Source of the DNA: Bacteroidota bacterium
Lineage (GTDB): Bacteria > Bacteroidota > Bacteroidia > UKL13-3
DNA: 64,000 nucleotides
Direction: 5' to 3'
NCBI GenBank assembly: GCA_947477885.1
Contig: CANJUD010000001.1
Span: 358,632 to 422,631, forward strand
Positions 1 to 9,196 of the stretch are shown piece by piece. Position 1 is the first letter of the stretch. Every line of letters begins with the position of its first letter. A program made the position numbers and the translations under genes. Under the pieces are notes generated by a model. The model was not told where the DNA came from, ran no database searches, and saw nothing but the letters and a program-made list of their open reading frames with translations.

Positions 1-3000
1 TAATTACAGCAATACCATTTAGCATATGTCCTTTCAAGCTTACCAATTCCACAGGCAGCGCACTTGCATTACTACTAAAGCTCCAAGTAGAGAAATGTGA
101 AACAGGATATTTTGGGTCATTCTTTATAGTGTTGCTGCTGGTATTTACCACCAATCTTCCACCTAAGTCTTTCCAACTTCCGTTGGTGTAAGGATCAACG
201 TGGGTGTAGATACGTAAGTTGCCTTCATTAATACCATTTAGCTCACCATCTCTATAAAAGAAAATAACTTGTGCCGATAATCCAGTATTGGTAGTTGGGG
301 TAATAGTGTAATATCTTTTTATTCCTTGGTTGCCACTAAATGCACCGGGGTTGCCACTGCTTATAGGTGTGCCTGTCATGCGTATAACCGCATAACTATT
401 TGTTGTTTGTGTCGATTCTGTGATACTTAGTCCAAGTCCGCCAAATGTGTTTGCCGTGTTTTGTAAAACAGTTCTAGTGGTTAATAATCGGCCTACCACA
501 TTCGAACTATTACTTTCGCTTATAGTAGCCGAGCTGTCAAGTATGATACCATCACTACTTCCAGTGCTGGTATTTAGCAAGCCCGAAGAACAGGTCATTG
601 TTCCTGTTATGGTTTGATTATAGCCACTTGCTAAGGTAACCCCGCTGCTGTTATTAATTGTTAATGAAGTTATAACCCCTGTTCCAATAATCTTTTGGGC
701 TGATGAACCAGACATGATAATAGTTCCACTAATAGTGTCTGTATTTGTTAAAGTATCGGTTACATTTAATGAGGATGGAAGAGTAATACCAGCAGTACCG
801 CTCACGCTCAATTTAGCAACACTTCCCGTAAAAGTACTACTAGGAATACTTAAAGTACTTGAATTTAAAAATACAATTTTGCCAGTAGATACATCTATAT
901 TACCCGATGTGCGAGTTAATGTTCCTGTATCAGTTAATGTGTTACTGCCCACACTTAGTGTGCCTCCATTCAATGTAATAGTTGATGAAACATTTAATGA
1001 AGAATTAAGGGTAATATTTTTGTTTACGATAAGTTTGTTACAACCAGTTCTTGGAATTTTTACAGCAGTAGTTCCAGCATTTGGATTCACTGTATTATTA
1101 GCATTCCATATACCATTTGATGAAGTAACTGCATATACTGAATTACCTGTGCTGTCTATAAATTCAACTCTCCTAATTCCATTGCTTAAGCCAGAGTTTG
1201 GGATAATAGTTCCCCAAGCACTTGAGGTCGCTTCCACATTGCTATTATAAAACGATGCATAACTATTGGCAGTTGTATTAGCTGTTCCATCACTTTCAAC
1301 AAAGCAACTTGATATCGGTCTGCCCGTTCCATTTTCATTATCATATATCATTACCAGGTTTTTTGCAGTTGCATGTGATACTCCATATAATCCACTTCCA
1401 TCGATTGATGTTTGTGTGGTTTTAAGATCTAATACAACTACTGAGTCTGGAGTTCTTATATAAGATTGTGCAGAAGTTCCGCCATTGCCATTGTTCAGTA
1501 TCACATTCATATATACTTTATTGCCTGGAACAAATCGGGTAGCATTGCCTGTAGGTTCTGTAATGAACCAACCCGTAAAGCTTCCCACAGCATTTGAAGT
1601 AAAAGTACCATAATTGCCAGCACTGGTCAATGACACTGCGGCGCTGCGGGTAAACCCATTCGTGCTGTCAACAAATATTGCATTACCAGCACCGCTGGTA
1701 GTTGCTGCGTCGCTAGCAATTACTACTTGGTTAATATAACGATAGGTAGCAAATGGTGTTAAACTATCTATTTTAACTCTGTATACATAAGGTATGCGGT
1801 TGGTATTTGTACCACTGGTACCTTGCATGTATTGTGGTAAATATATTTCTGTCAATACAGGTTGTTTGTAGGACGATGAGGTTACATCTGCGGTACCTGA
1901 AGTCCATGCAGTATCCCAACGTGTATATATTTTAAATGAATAAGTGGTGCCATTTGTAAGGCCTGTTATTATTTGTGGCGATGTGCTACCTTTATATACT
2001 ACAAATCCATTCCCAATAGAAGTTCCGCTTCCATAAGCTAAGTTGGCAGTATAGCCACTTCCATTGTTTGCAGCAGGTGCAGCAGTATTTGTAGCAGGAG
2101 CTGCAACTATCATCACTTCATTAAAACAACCTGTTGGGTTGGTCCAGCTCACGCTAATTTGGCCAGTAATACCATTGCCCAATGCCGCTGCTGCGGTAGC
2201 ATTTACAGGGGTTGTTGCAATAAAGGTAAGTGAACCTCCTGCGGTAAAGCTAGAGCCACTTGGTGTGCCACTTGCAAATACAAGGCTGCTAGCGGAAATA
2301 GCACTTACATTAATTGCCTTTGCAGCAGTAGCTGCACAAGGTATATCGGTGGTAATATATAAATAGGCAGTACCTATAGAAAAAGCTTGTGATAGACTTG
2401 CAAAGGATTGACTTCCTGCTCCCAATGAAGTAGTTTTGGTTGAGATATTTGTGGCAGTGCCCGTACTAAAAGTTGTACTGGTAGAGTACCAAAGTTTTAA
2501 ATTGGTTAAATCGCTCGACGAATAATTGCCGGCAGTTGTGAAATTTACTGTGTTTAAGGTAGCAGATGTTGTAGCTACAGTTACATCAATTCTATATAAT
2601 ACGTTGTTGGTAGTATTTTGGGTTGTATTCCCACTGCTAATGGTTCCGTTGGCAAGGGTTATAACTGGCAAAGCTGTGGTAATGGTTTGCGCTCCTCCTG
2701 CACTTATACTTCCTGTTTGGCTTGATAGGGTAAATGTGAGAGTGTAAGCCGTGTCAGTATATAGTGTGCTGGTTGCGGTGGCATTTGAAGGCAATGTAGT
2801 ACTAATCCAAAAATATCCTGTGCTGCTTACTGGAATAACTGTTGTTAAGGAACTAAATGTAACTGTACTACCTGAAGTAACTCCTGATTGTGTAGTCCCA
2901 ATTTGTGTTGCACTCCCAAAAGTATTGGATGATGAGTTATAATACAATTTAAAATTGGTAATATCTGAGGCAGTAGTATAAGTCCCTTTTGTTTTAAAGG

Positions 3001-3811
3001 CCAATGAGGTTAAAGATCCGTAAGATGATGAAGTTGCCAATTGGAAATTTGATAGGGCCTGATTGATAGCACCTTGATAAATAGTTCCCGACGAAATTTG
3101 ATTGGGGGATGATTTAGTAATTGTTGGAGTAGTAGTTGATTTTACTACTATATTGTCGATTGAAAAACCGGGTCTGCTACCTGAGCCAGTTGTATCCCTT
3201 ATCACCCATCTCAATTCAACTGCACTTTGACCCTCGCAAGCTGATGGTAGTACCACAGAAATAGTACTAGTATTAGATGCACTTGTGCCTGAGTTTATTG
3301 TTGAAGAAGCATTGTTCTTATAAGAACTGTTAGAAATATTCGTGAACGAGCCTGATGTTCCCACACGATATTGAAGACTAAGTAGATTAACCCGGCCTCC
3401 ACTTGTTTGTGCTTGGGTTGCAGCATCCCAGGTCACAGAAATATTTGTTAGGCTAGTGGTTTTTACAGCCAAACAAATTGTCTTGATATTGCTGTTTGAA
3501 CCCAATAGTCCCATCTTCCCATTCATATCATAAACACCTGCTGTGGTGGTTGCATTAGTACCTCCTGACATGGCTTGGTCCCCATTGGGTGCACCAGTAG
3601 CCGCAGTTGTACCCAAACTACCAGAAATCGTCCATCCTTGAAATCCTGCTGGGTAGGTCGTTGTAGAGCCTGTTAAACTAGAAAAATCTTGGCTATATGG
3701 CAAACTCTGAGCAGTTGGGTCTGTTTGAGCATTTCCATTTAATTGCAGCAACACCAGTAAAGATAAAAGCGTAAGACATTTTTTCGCTTGTTTTAATATT
3801 AGGTTTTTCAT
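1..3811 (-). CDS. Large secreted T9SS-type adhesin-like protein, C-terminus cut by window start
   Basis: The frame is open from the ATG at 3811 down to base 2, about 1,270 codons, and continues past the window edge. Residues 1-29 form a classic signal peptide ending in NGNAQ. After it come a lectin/nuclease-like N-terminal beta domain (SIDNIVVK near residue 215), two or more Ser/Thr-rich repeats of about 110 residues (each with an NFKLYY or NLKLWY motif), a fibronectin-III-like segment (TNGTTYSFKIYTRW) and long Thr/Ser/Asn-rich beta repeats. The last visible residues, ALPVELVSLKG, are the linker usually found just before a T9SS C-terminal sorting domain, so probably only that domain is missing. 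Export by Sec and then T9SS to the cell surface is inferred. Substrate or ligand is unknown. Plus-strand ORFs over this gene are antisense shadows. Confidence 0.85.
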   Translation of the reverse strand, partial: MKNLILKQAKKCLTLLSLLVLLQLNGNAQTDPTAQSLPYSQDFSSLTGSTTTYPAGFQGWTISGSLGTTAATGAPNGDQAMSGGTNATTTAGVYDMNGKMGLLGSNSNIKTICLAVKTTSLTNISVTWDAATQAQTSGGRVNLLSLQYRVGTSGSFTNISNSSYKNNASSTINSGTSASNTSTISVVLPSACEGQSAVELRWVIRDTTGSGSRPGFSIDNIVVKSTTTPTITKSSPNQISSGTIYQGAINQALSNFQLATSSSYGSLTSLAFKTKGTYTTASDITNFKLYYNSSSNTFGSATQIGTTQSGVTSGSTVTFSSLTTVIPVSSTGYFWISTTLPSNATATSTLYTDTAYTLTFTLSSQTGSISAGGAQTITTALPVITLANGTISSGNTTQNTTNNVLYRIDVTVATTSATLNTVNFTTAGNYSSSDLTNLKLWYSTSTTFSTGTATNISTKTTSLGAGSQSFASLSQAFSIGTAYLYITTDIPCAATAAKAINVSAISASSLVFASGTPSGSSFTAGGSLTFIATTPVNATAAAALGNGITGQISVSWTNPTGCFNEVMIVAAPATNTAAPAANNGSGYTANLAYGSGTSIGNGFVVYKGSTSPQIITGLTNGTTYSFKIYTRWDTAWTSGTADVTSSSYKQPVLTEIYLPQYMQGTSGTNTNRIPYVYRVKIDSLTPFATYRYINQVVIASDAATTSGAGNAIFVDSTNGFTRSAAVSLTSAGNYGTFTSNAVGSFTGWFITEPTGNATRFVPGNKVYMNVILNNGNGGTSAQSYIRTPDSVVVLDLKTTQTSIDGSGLYGVSHATAKNLVMIYDNENGTGRPISSCFVESDGTANTTANSYASFYNSNVEATSSAWGTIIPNSGLSNGIRRVEFIDSTGNSVYAVTSSNGIWNANNTVNPNAGTTAVKIPRTGCNKLIVNKNITLNSSLNVSSTITLNGGTLSVGSNTLTDTGTLTRTSGNIDVSTGKIVFLNSSTLSIPSSTFTGSVAKLSVSGTAGITLPSSLNVTDTLTNTDTISGTIIMSGSSAQKIIGTGVITSLTINNSSGVTLASGYNQTITGTMTCSSGLLNTSTGSSDGIILDSSATISESNSSNVVGRLLTTRTVLQNTANTFGGLGLSITESTQTTNSYAVIRMTGTPISSGNPGAFSGNQGIKRYYTITPTTNTGLSAQVIFFYRDGELNGINEGNLRIYTHVDPYTNGSWKDLGGRLVVNTSSNTIKNDPKYPVSHFSTWSFSSNASALPVELVSLKGHMLNGIAVI

Positions 3812-4124
3812 TTTTTAAATTAGTTTATAAGTGATTTATTTTTAATGATTTTTATTTGGGAGCACAAATTTAGTTAAACTTTCCACAGAAATATGTTAAG
3901 TTAAAAATAATTCTGCTTAGATAAATGGCAAAATTATTAAACCGCATGAAATATTTAATGAGTAGTAGTTATTTGACATCGGCTGATACGGTGCACAGTC
4001 GGTTGGTGCAGTCGGATGGTGCGGCCGGGTTCGCCGCGGCGAATCCACCCGACTGACACCCGACTGCACCCTACAATTTTGTAATCTGCCCGCCACTGCC
4101 TTTGTTTGTAGTACCAATTCTACC
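3812..4124. other. Intergenic spacer with GC-rich hairpin
   Basis: This 313-bp spacer separates two divergent genes. Most of it is AT-rich, but 3990-4072 is abruptly GC-rich and palindromic (separate entry). A -7-like box TGCCTTTG at 4097-4104 may serve the M61 peptidase gene. I see no convincing small gene; the 69-codon minus-strand ORF here is mostly the hairpin read as protein. Confidence 0.6.
3990..4072. repeat. GC-rich nested palindrome
   Basis: GGTGCAGTCGG at 4005-4015 is the exact inverse of CCGACTGCACC at 4060-4070. A second nested pair is CAGTCGG at 3996-4002 with CCGACTG at 4049-4055. The centre is a perfect 14-base palindrome, TTCGCCGCGGCGAA, at 4030-4043. The base composition is unlike the surrounding AT-rich DNA, suggesting an inserted REP-like repeat. 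No T-tract follows, so it is not a standard terminator. Confidence 0.75.
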
Positions 4125-5816
4125 ATGCTGCGTTATATCATCAATTGCCCAAACCCCGATTCCCATTTTCTGCAAATAGAAGTGATTATAGATCGCCTTA
4201 CTCCTGGGTCGCCCTTAGTAGTTTGCTTACCACTATGGAGACCTGGTCGTTATGAAATGCAGAATTATCCCAAAAATGTGAGGCAATTTAAAGCCTATGA
4301 TATTGATGGCAGCGAATTATTAGCCACAAAAACAAATAAGGGCCGCTGGCAAATAGAGACCAAAGGAAATTGCGAACTGAGAATAGTTTATGAATATTAT
4401 GCTCATCAATTAGATGCCGGAGCAAGTTATATAAATCATGCACAATGGTATGTGAACCCCTGCAATTGCATGCTCTATATTGAAGGACAAATGGATGATG
4501 CTTGCGAATTATATATTAATGCTCCCAATGATTATGAGATTGCTATTGCTTTACCTCAAATAGCTGAAAAATTATATAAGGCAGATAGTTATCATATACT
4601 CGCAGATTCACCATTTATTGCGTCGCCCACATTACAAAAAAATACTTTTACAGTTGGCGATTGTATAATATATATATGGTTCCAAGGAAGTATTATATAT
4701 AATGGTGAAAAACTTCTTTCCGATTTTGAAAAGTTTTGTCAATCGCAGTTAGATTTATTTGGCGATTTAGAATGCAAAGAATATCATTTCTTTTTTCAAA
4801 TGCTGCCTTATCCATTTCATCATGGCGTAGAGCATGCAAACAGCACTGTGATTGCGATGGGGCCTAATTCAAGTTTCGATAACCGTGCATTTTATCGCGA
4901 ATTTTTAGGAATCAGTAGTCACGAATTTTTTCATTTGTGGAATGTGAAACGCATTCGCCCCAATGATATGCTGCCTTATAAATATGACACAGAAAATTAT
5001 AGTACTTTGGGTTGGGTATATGAAGGTTTTACTACCTATTATGGTGATTTAATTTGCAAACGTTGTAATGTATATACCAAAGAAGAATATATAGAAACTT
5101 TTAACAAAACACTGCAACGCCATTTCGATAATGCGGGCCGATATTTTTTATCTGTAGCCCAAAGTAGTTACGATACCTGGCTCGATGGATACAGTAACCT
5201 GGTGCCTCACCGCAAAGTAAATATATATGTAGAAGGATTGTTGTCTGCTTTTATACTAGACATGAGTATAAGAGAAGAAACGGCTCATAAAAACAATCTG
5301 GATGATTTGATGAGAGCAATGTATTCCCAATACAAAAAGGGGGAAGGTTACTCTCAAAATTCAATTAAAGAAATGTGTGAAACTATCACACAAAAAAACT
5401 ACGATTGGTTTTTTGATGAATTGATAAGTGGCTGCGGTTATATAGAACAATATTTGCCGGATGCACTTCAAATAGCAGGACTTGATATACAAATATTACC
5501 CAATAATAATCCAATTGAAAGGGTATTTGGATTTAAATATATCATATCAAACGGAGCTTGGCAAATATCGGCTATATGGCCCAGTAGTGCAGCCTTTGCA
5601 GCAGGTTTAGATATTGATGATATCGTAGTTTCTGTAAATGGACAAACCAATATGAACGAAGTAAATGCAGATGATATTCCAGTGCTTGGATCAATGATTT
5701 TGGAAGTAGAAAATTTAGGAATCAAACGCACCCTAACAATAACTCCCAATCACGAAGACTATTATAATATATATTCGGTGAATATAGTTGATGAAGCAAA
5801 GTTCAATAAATTGTAG
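4125..5816 (+). CDS. M61 family metallopeptidase with PDZ domain
   Basis: A 563-residue glycyl-aminopeptidase-like protein. The zinc motif HEFFH lies at about residues 266-270, followed by the family's LWNVKR. The likely third zinc ligand is the Glu of YEGFTTYYGD at about residue 300. The N-terminal third is the beta-sandwich domain usual in M61. A C-terminal PDZ domain at roughly 455-545 contains SSAAFAAGLDIDDIVVSVNG. I see no signal peptide, so it may be cytosolic. It stands alone and converges on the lycopene cyclase gene with a 3-base gap. The family assignment is firm; the physiological substrate is unknown. Confidence 0.93.
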   Translation: MLRYIINCPNPDSHFLQIEVIIDRLTPGSPLVVCLPLWRPGRYEMQNYPKNVRQFKAYDIDGSELLATKTNKGRWQIETKGNCELRIVYEYYAHQLDAGASYINHAQWYVNPCNCMLYIEGQMDDACELYINAPNDYEIAIALPQIAEKLYKADSYHILADSPFIASPTLQKNTFTVGDCIIYIWFQGSIIYNGEKLLSDFEKFCQSQLDLFGDLECKEYHFFFQMLPYPFHHGVEHANSTVIAMGPNSSFDNRAFYREFLGISSHEFFHLWNVKRIRPNDMLPYKYDTENYSTLGWVYEGFTTYYGDLICKRCNVYTKEEYIETFNKTLQRHFDNAGRYFLSVAQSSYDTWLDGYSNLVPHRKVNIYVEGLLSAFILDMSIREETAHKNNLDDLMRAMYSQYKKGEGYSQNSIKEMCETITQKNYDWFFDELISGCGYIEQYLPDALQIAGLDIQILPNNNPIERVFGFKYIISNGAWQISAIWPSSAAFAAGLDIDDIVVSVNGQTNMNEVNADDIPVLGSMILEVENLGIKRTLTITPNHEDYYNIYSVNIVDEAKFNKL

Positions 5817-5819
5817 AAT

Positions 5820-6521
5820 CTACTCTCCAAACAAACTATATCCTTTAATGAATTTTTTCTTTAAAAGCTCATATATAGTTATCACAAAAAGAAACTGAAA
5901 TAAATAATACAGAAAATTTTCAATAGGAACACTGCCTATGTGCCATCCTATTTCTTCCGTTGTATTATATATTATAACTGGTAAAGATGTGAGAATCCAG
6001 TATATTATAGTAATAGGTAAAAGCATTAATAAATAAGCCACAAAAAAATGACCCATATAACGCCAATGGCTGCGAAAAACAAATATATGCTGCACCAGTA
6101 GAAACGTGGCACAGCCGCTAGCTATACCCATATATAGTTTGGTATAATACTCATAATACAACCACGATAATAACAAACAAATTACTATACTAATTGCAAT
6201 TGAATAGCGGCCTAAATAATCCCTCTGAAAAACAAGTGCCATCGATTCATATACAAACAGAGAGGCAAATGATAACGCCCAGATAAATACATGTTCCTCC
6301 AAAGGAATACCGAAAAAAAACCCACCGCTTATATAATCAGTATTAAAACTCCACACACCCCACTCAATAAAAAAATGCTCCCACACTATTATAAATAAAT
6401 ATACTATTGCAATAGCAGGCACTGCAAATTTCCATTTGCTAACAAAGTTTATTTTTTTTTGAAAGCTTAAAGCCAGTAGTGGCAATAACAATACAAGATT
6501 GATGACCCAATATGTCGACAT
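5820..6521 (-). CDS. Lycopene cyclase domain protein (CrtYc/CrtYd-type fusion)
   Basis: A 233-residue integral membrane protein with about six to seven hydrophobic segments. It carries two copies of the small lycopene-cyclase unit. The first has the motif PLEEH at residues 73-77; the second has SVPIENFLYYL near residue 205. Family members cyclise the psi-ends of lycopene to beta-rings in carotenoid synthesis. A TATGTTTG -7 box lies 28 bases upstream. The ECF sigma factor gene upstream on the same strand is a common partner in Bacteroidota carotenoid loci, but crtB, crtI and crtZ are not in the window. Domain assignment is strong; in vivo substrate is inferred. Confidence 0.88.
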   Translation of the reverse strand: MSTYWVINLVLLLPLLALSFQKKINFVSKWKFAVPAIAIVYLFIIVWEHFFIEWGVWSFNTDYISGGFFFGIPLEEHVFIWALSFASLFVYESMALVFQRDYLGRYSIAISIVICLLLSWLYYEYYTKLYMGIASGCATFLLVQHIFVFRSHWRYMGHFFVAYLLMLLPITIIYWILTSLPVIIYNTTEEIGWHIGSVPIENFLYYLFQFLFVITIYELLKKKFIKGYSLFGE

Positions 6522-6526
6522 AGTGA

Positions 6527-6561
6527 AGCTTATGTATTAAACAACACTGCAAACATAAGCT
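6527..6561 (-). promoter_or_regulatory. Promoter -7 box and dyad upstream of lycopene cyclase gene
   Basis: On the minus strand, TATGTTTG (6550-6557) fits the Bacteroidota -7 consensus TAnnTTTG. An 8-base inverted repeat, AGCTTATG at 6527-6534 and CATAAGCT at 6554-6561, overlaps it and could be an operator. No clear TTTG -33 box is seen. Confidence 0.45.
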
Positions 6562-6579
6562 ATTCGAGAAAGTAATTAA

Positions 6580-7110
6580 TTATTTTTCGTAATGCATACC
6601 ATACATTTCACCATAGTCTTTCAACCTATCACGCAACTGTTTGCGGGCAGTGAAAATACGGGTCTTTACGGTACCAATCGGGATATGCAACATCTCAGCA
6701 ATCTCATGGTATTTATATCCGGTAAAGTTTAAGGTAAAAGTTTTATTCAAATCTTCAGGAAGTTTGTCCAAGGCAGCTTCCAAATCACGCATCACAAATT
6801 TCGACTCACCATAATTGGGAACTGCTAGGGCAGGGGTGTCCAAATAATAAGAGTTGTCAGTACTATCAATAAAGGTGTTGCGTTTCATCATCCTTCTATA
6901 GTTATTGATGAAACTATTTTTCATAATGGTGAACAACCAACCTTTGAGGTTGGTAGCATCCACAAACTTCTCTCTATAGGTCAAAGCCTTCAACAAAGTT
7001 TCTTGGGTAAGGTCGTTGGCATCTTCTATGTCTTTAGTAAGCTGGTAGGCATAACTACGCAGGTGGCTTCTCTCTTTTGATATGGCGGATGTGAATTCTG
7101 GAGCAGTCAT
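6580..7110 (-). CDS. ECF-type RNA polymerase sigma factor
   Basis: A 176-residue sigma-70 family protein. Region 2 is visible at residues 10-80 (ANDLTQETLLKALTYREKF, then LKGWLFTIMKNSFINNYRR). Region 4 is at 110-165 (LPEDLNKTFTLNFTGYKYHEIAEMLHIPIGTVKTRI), ending in the helix-turn-helix. It starts at an ATG and has no anti-sigma gene next to it. It lies 58 bases upstream of the lycopene cyclase gene on the same strand; in many Bacteroidota such a sigma factor sits in the carotenoid locus. Its regulon cannot be read from the sequence. Confidence 0.93.
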   Translation of the reverse strand: MTAPEFTSAISKERSHLRSYAYQLTKDIEDANDLTQETLLKALTYREKFVDATNLKGWLFTIMKNSFINNYRRMMKRNTFIDSTDNSYYLDTPALAVPNYGESKFVMRDLEAALDKLPEDLNKTFTLNFTGYKYHEIAEMLHIPIGTVKTRIFTARKQLRDRLKDYGEMYGMHYEK

Positions 7111-7435
7111 AATGTTTAATGTATTTCTTTAATTGTTCAACAAAATTGAAGAATAATTTTCAATCCTGCAAACTTTTGTTTCATTATTTTACTCAAAAGG
7201 TAAACATTTTTACTAAATACTTGATTTTCAAAACCCTAAAATATGGGATTTGAAGCTGAACTGAATTTGAAGTGGATATATTTGATAAGTTTGCTCGCTT
7301 CGTCGATAATAAAGTCGCAAAATCTGCTAACAGGAATACATGATATATAACCCATCAAAATAATTTATATAATCCCTGAACAAAACAAACCCTTTGGTGT
7401 TCTATTTAAACATTCACCGATATTTGTTGCCCATT
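7111..7435. other. Divergent intergenic spacer
   Basis: This 325-bp AT-rich spacer lies between the sigma factor gene (-) and queD (+). It holds the queD promoter elements near 7393-7426. I see no RNA gene, hairpin or small ORF I would defend in the remainder. Confidence 0.5.
7393..7426 (+). promoter_or_regulatory. Probable queD-folE promoter
   Basis: TTTG at 7393-7396 and GATATTTG at 7419-7426 (one base off TAnnTTTG) are 22 bases apart, resembling the Bacteroidota -33/-7 pair. Transcription would begin near 7430, which supports the TTG at 7436 over an upstream TTG at 7394. Confidence 0.45.
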
Positions 7436-7861
7436 TTGTCAAAACAAGAAACAATAGTTAGCGTTTACCGCACTGCCCATTTCAATGCCGCCCATAGATT
7501 ACATGTGCCATCATGGAGCGATGAAGAGAATAAGGAAATATTTGGCTTGTGCAATAACCCCAACTATCATGGGCATAATTACCAATTGGAGGTAAAGATT
7601 ACTGGCCCAGTGGATCCTATCACTGGCTACGTATATGATTTAAAAATATTGAAACAACTAATACAGGACAATATTATAGATGCATACGACCACCGCAATC
7701 TCAACCTCGACTGCCCTGATTTTGCAGGCTTAAACCCTACTGCTGAAAATATAGCCGTGGTAATATGGAACAAATTACGGCCTTATATAAACGCCGATTT
7801 AAAACTAAGTATTAAACTTTACGAAACCGAAAGAAACTATGTCAAATACAACGGAAACTGA
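7436..7861 (+). CDS. queD: 6-pyruvoyl-tetrahydropterin synthase / 6-carboxytetrahydropterin synthase (QueD family)
   Basis: From the TTG at 7436 the protein is 141 residues. It has the family's zinc-binding histidines in AHFNAAHRL (residues 14-22) and YHGHNY, the catalytic-region motif DHRNLNLD and the C-terminal ETERNYVKY. Family members convert dihydroneopterin triphosphate to 6-carboxy- or 6-pyruvoyl-tetrahydropterin, for queuosine or tetrahydrobiopterin synthesis. An in-frame TTG at 7394 would add 14 residues but overlaps the putative -33 box. The 3' end overlaps folE by 23 bases, so the enzyme is probably co-translated with the one supplying its substrate. Which of the two products it makes is not decidable here. 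Confidence 0.88.
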   Translation: MSKQETIVSVYRTAHFNAAHRLHVPSWSDEENKEIFGLCNNPNYHGHNYQLEVKITGPVDPITGYVYDLKILKQLIQDNIIDAYDHRNLNLDCPDFAGLNPTAENIAVVIWNKLRPYINADLKLSIKLYETERNYVKYNGN

Positions 7862-8507
7862 TATTGAACAAATAGGAGATAACCATATTTCCTCATCAGT
7901 GGAAACCCCAATAAGGTCAGATGCCTTCGTGATGGACGATGATTTAAAAATAGAACTCATTGCAAAGCATTTCAAAGAAATCATGCATATTCTTGGGTTG
8001 GATTTGGAGGATGATAGCCTAAAAGGAACACCGAACCGAGTAGCTAAGATGTATGTAAAAGAAATATTTAGTGGACTCAATCCTGCCAACAAGCCCGATG
8101 TTGCTTTATTTGAAAATAAATATAAGTACAAAGAAATGTTGGTGGAGAAAGATATAAGTTTTTACAGCAATTGCGAACACCACTTTGTTCCTATTGTTGG
8201 AAAAGCACACGTGGCTTATATATCGCATGGCAAAGTAGTTGGCTTAAGCAAAATAAATCGTATCGTAAATTATTTTGCCAAAAGACCCCAAGTTCAAGAA
8301 CGCTTGACGGTGCAAATAGCCAACGAATTAATGGAAGCATTACAAACTCCCGATATAGCCGTTGTAATAGAAGCAACTCATTTATGTGTCTCAAGCCGGG
8401 GCATTAAAGATGCTACTAGTAAAACAGTTACGTCAGAATTCACAGGTGAATTTCAAGACCCTCAAACAAAAAATGAGTTTCTGAAATACCTCGAAAATCT
8501 ATCATAG
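7839..8507 (+). CDS. folE: GTP cyclohydrolase I
   Basis: A 222-residue protein that opens the GTP imidazole ring to give dihydroneopterin triphosphate, the entry to folate, queuosine and biopterin synthesis. The zinc ligands are visible: Cys112 and His115 in SNCEHHFVPI and the later Cys in EATHLCVSSRG. LSKINRIVNYFAKRPQVQER and the C-terminal TSEFTGEF are also family hallmarks. The first 35 residues are a variable extension. It overlaps queD by 23 bases and ends 112 bases before accB. Length and motifs are complete. Confidence 0.96.
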   Translation: MSNTTETDIEQIGDNHISSSVETPIRSDAFVMDDDLKIELIAKHFKEIMHILGLDLEDDSLKGTPNRVAKMYVKEIFSGLNPANKPDVALFENKYKYKEMLVEKDISFYSNCEHHFVPIVGKAHVAYISHGKVVGLSKINRIVNYFAKRPQVQERLTVQIANELMEALQTPDIAVVIEATHLCVSSRGIKDATSKTVTSEFTGEFQDPQTKNEFLKYLENLS

Positions 8508-8619
8508 CTTTTTGCATTATAGCACATAAATTTTTTTGCCCGAAAGTGTTTGGCAGTTGAGCTATTTTGTGTTTTCTTTGACCCCTGCATTTTTCAAAAC
8601 ATGTGCATACGTTAACATT

Positions 8620-9087
8620 ATGGAACTTAAAGAAATAAGAGAACTTATCAAGTTTGTTTCGCAGGCCGGAGTATCGGAAGTAGGAATTGAACAGGGCGAT
8701 TTTAAAATCACTATCAAAACTACATCTGATCAACCTGTGGTTGTTCATTCACCAATGGTACAAGCACCATCCGCACCTGCACTTACTGCACCCGCAACCG
8801 CAGCTGCTCACGCAGCCCCTGCTGCACCAGTTGAAGCAGTTAGCAATTTAATCACCATTAAATCTCCAATGATTGGTACTTTCTATCGCTCATCTTCACC
8901 TGATAAACCATCATTTGCCAGCGTAGGCGATGAAGTAAAAGCAGGCAAAGTTGTATGTATTATAGAAGCCATGAAATTGTTTAACGAAATTGAGAGCGAG
9001 ATCAGTGGTAAAATAGTAAAGGTATTGGTAGAAAATGCACAGCCTGTTGAATACGACCAACCGCTATTCTTGGTAGAACCAGCTTAA
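8620..9087 (+). CDS. accB: Acetyl-CoA carboxylase biotin carboxyl carrier protein
   Basis: The ATG at 8620 gives a 155-residue BCCP starting [13 protein letters not shown], the usual N-terminus; an upstream in-frame ATG at 8536 would add 28 unlikely residues. A Pro/Ala-rich linker spans about residues 48-75. The C-terminal biotinyl domain carries the EAMKLFNEI motif, with the biotinylated lysine at about residue 119. It delivers carboxybiotin from AccC to the carboxyltransferase for malonyl-CoA synthesis. accC follows after 109 bases on the same strand, as in most bacteria. Confidence 0.96.
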   Translation: MELKEIRELIKFVSQAGVSEVGIEQGDFKITIKTTSDQPVVVHSPMVQAPSAPALTAPATAAAHAAPAAPVEAVSNLITIKSPMIGTFYRSSSPDKPSFASVGDEVKAGKVVCIIEAMKLFNEIESEISGKIVKVLVENAQPVEYDQPLFLVEPA

Positions 9088-9196
9088 TTATCATTTTTTG
9101 ATGTTTTGATTTGTGCAAGATTTATATAATATATATAAGTTAACTCGGGTCAATTCATCAGCTAAATTCAAAACTCAATATTAAAAATATATAGTT

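Noticed and set aside
714-1250. A 178-codon plus-strand ORF and several others at 420-2942
   Set aside because: They lie antisense to the continuous minus-strand surface-protein frame, whose signal peptide and domain motifs are clear. Their Val/Leu/Pro-rich translations are the expected shadow of Thr/Ser/Asn-rich coding sequence.
3917-4126. A 69-codon minus-strand ORF
   Set aside because: Most of it is the GC-rich palindrome read as protein; it shows no domain or start-site support.
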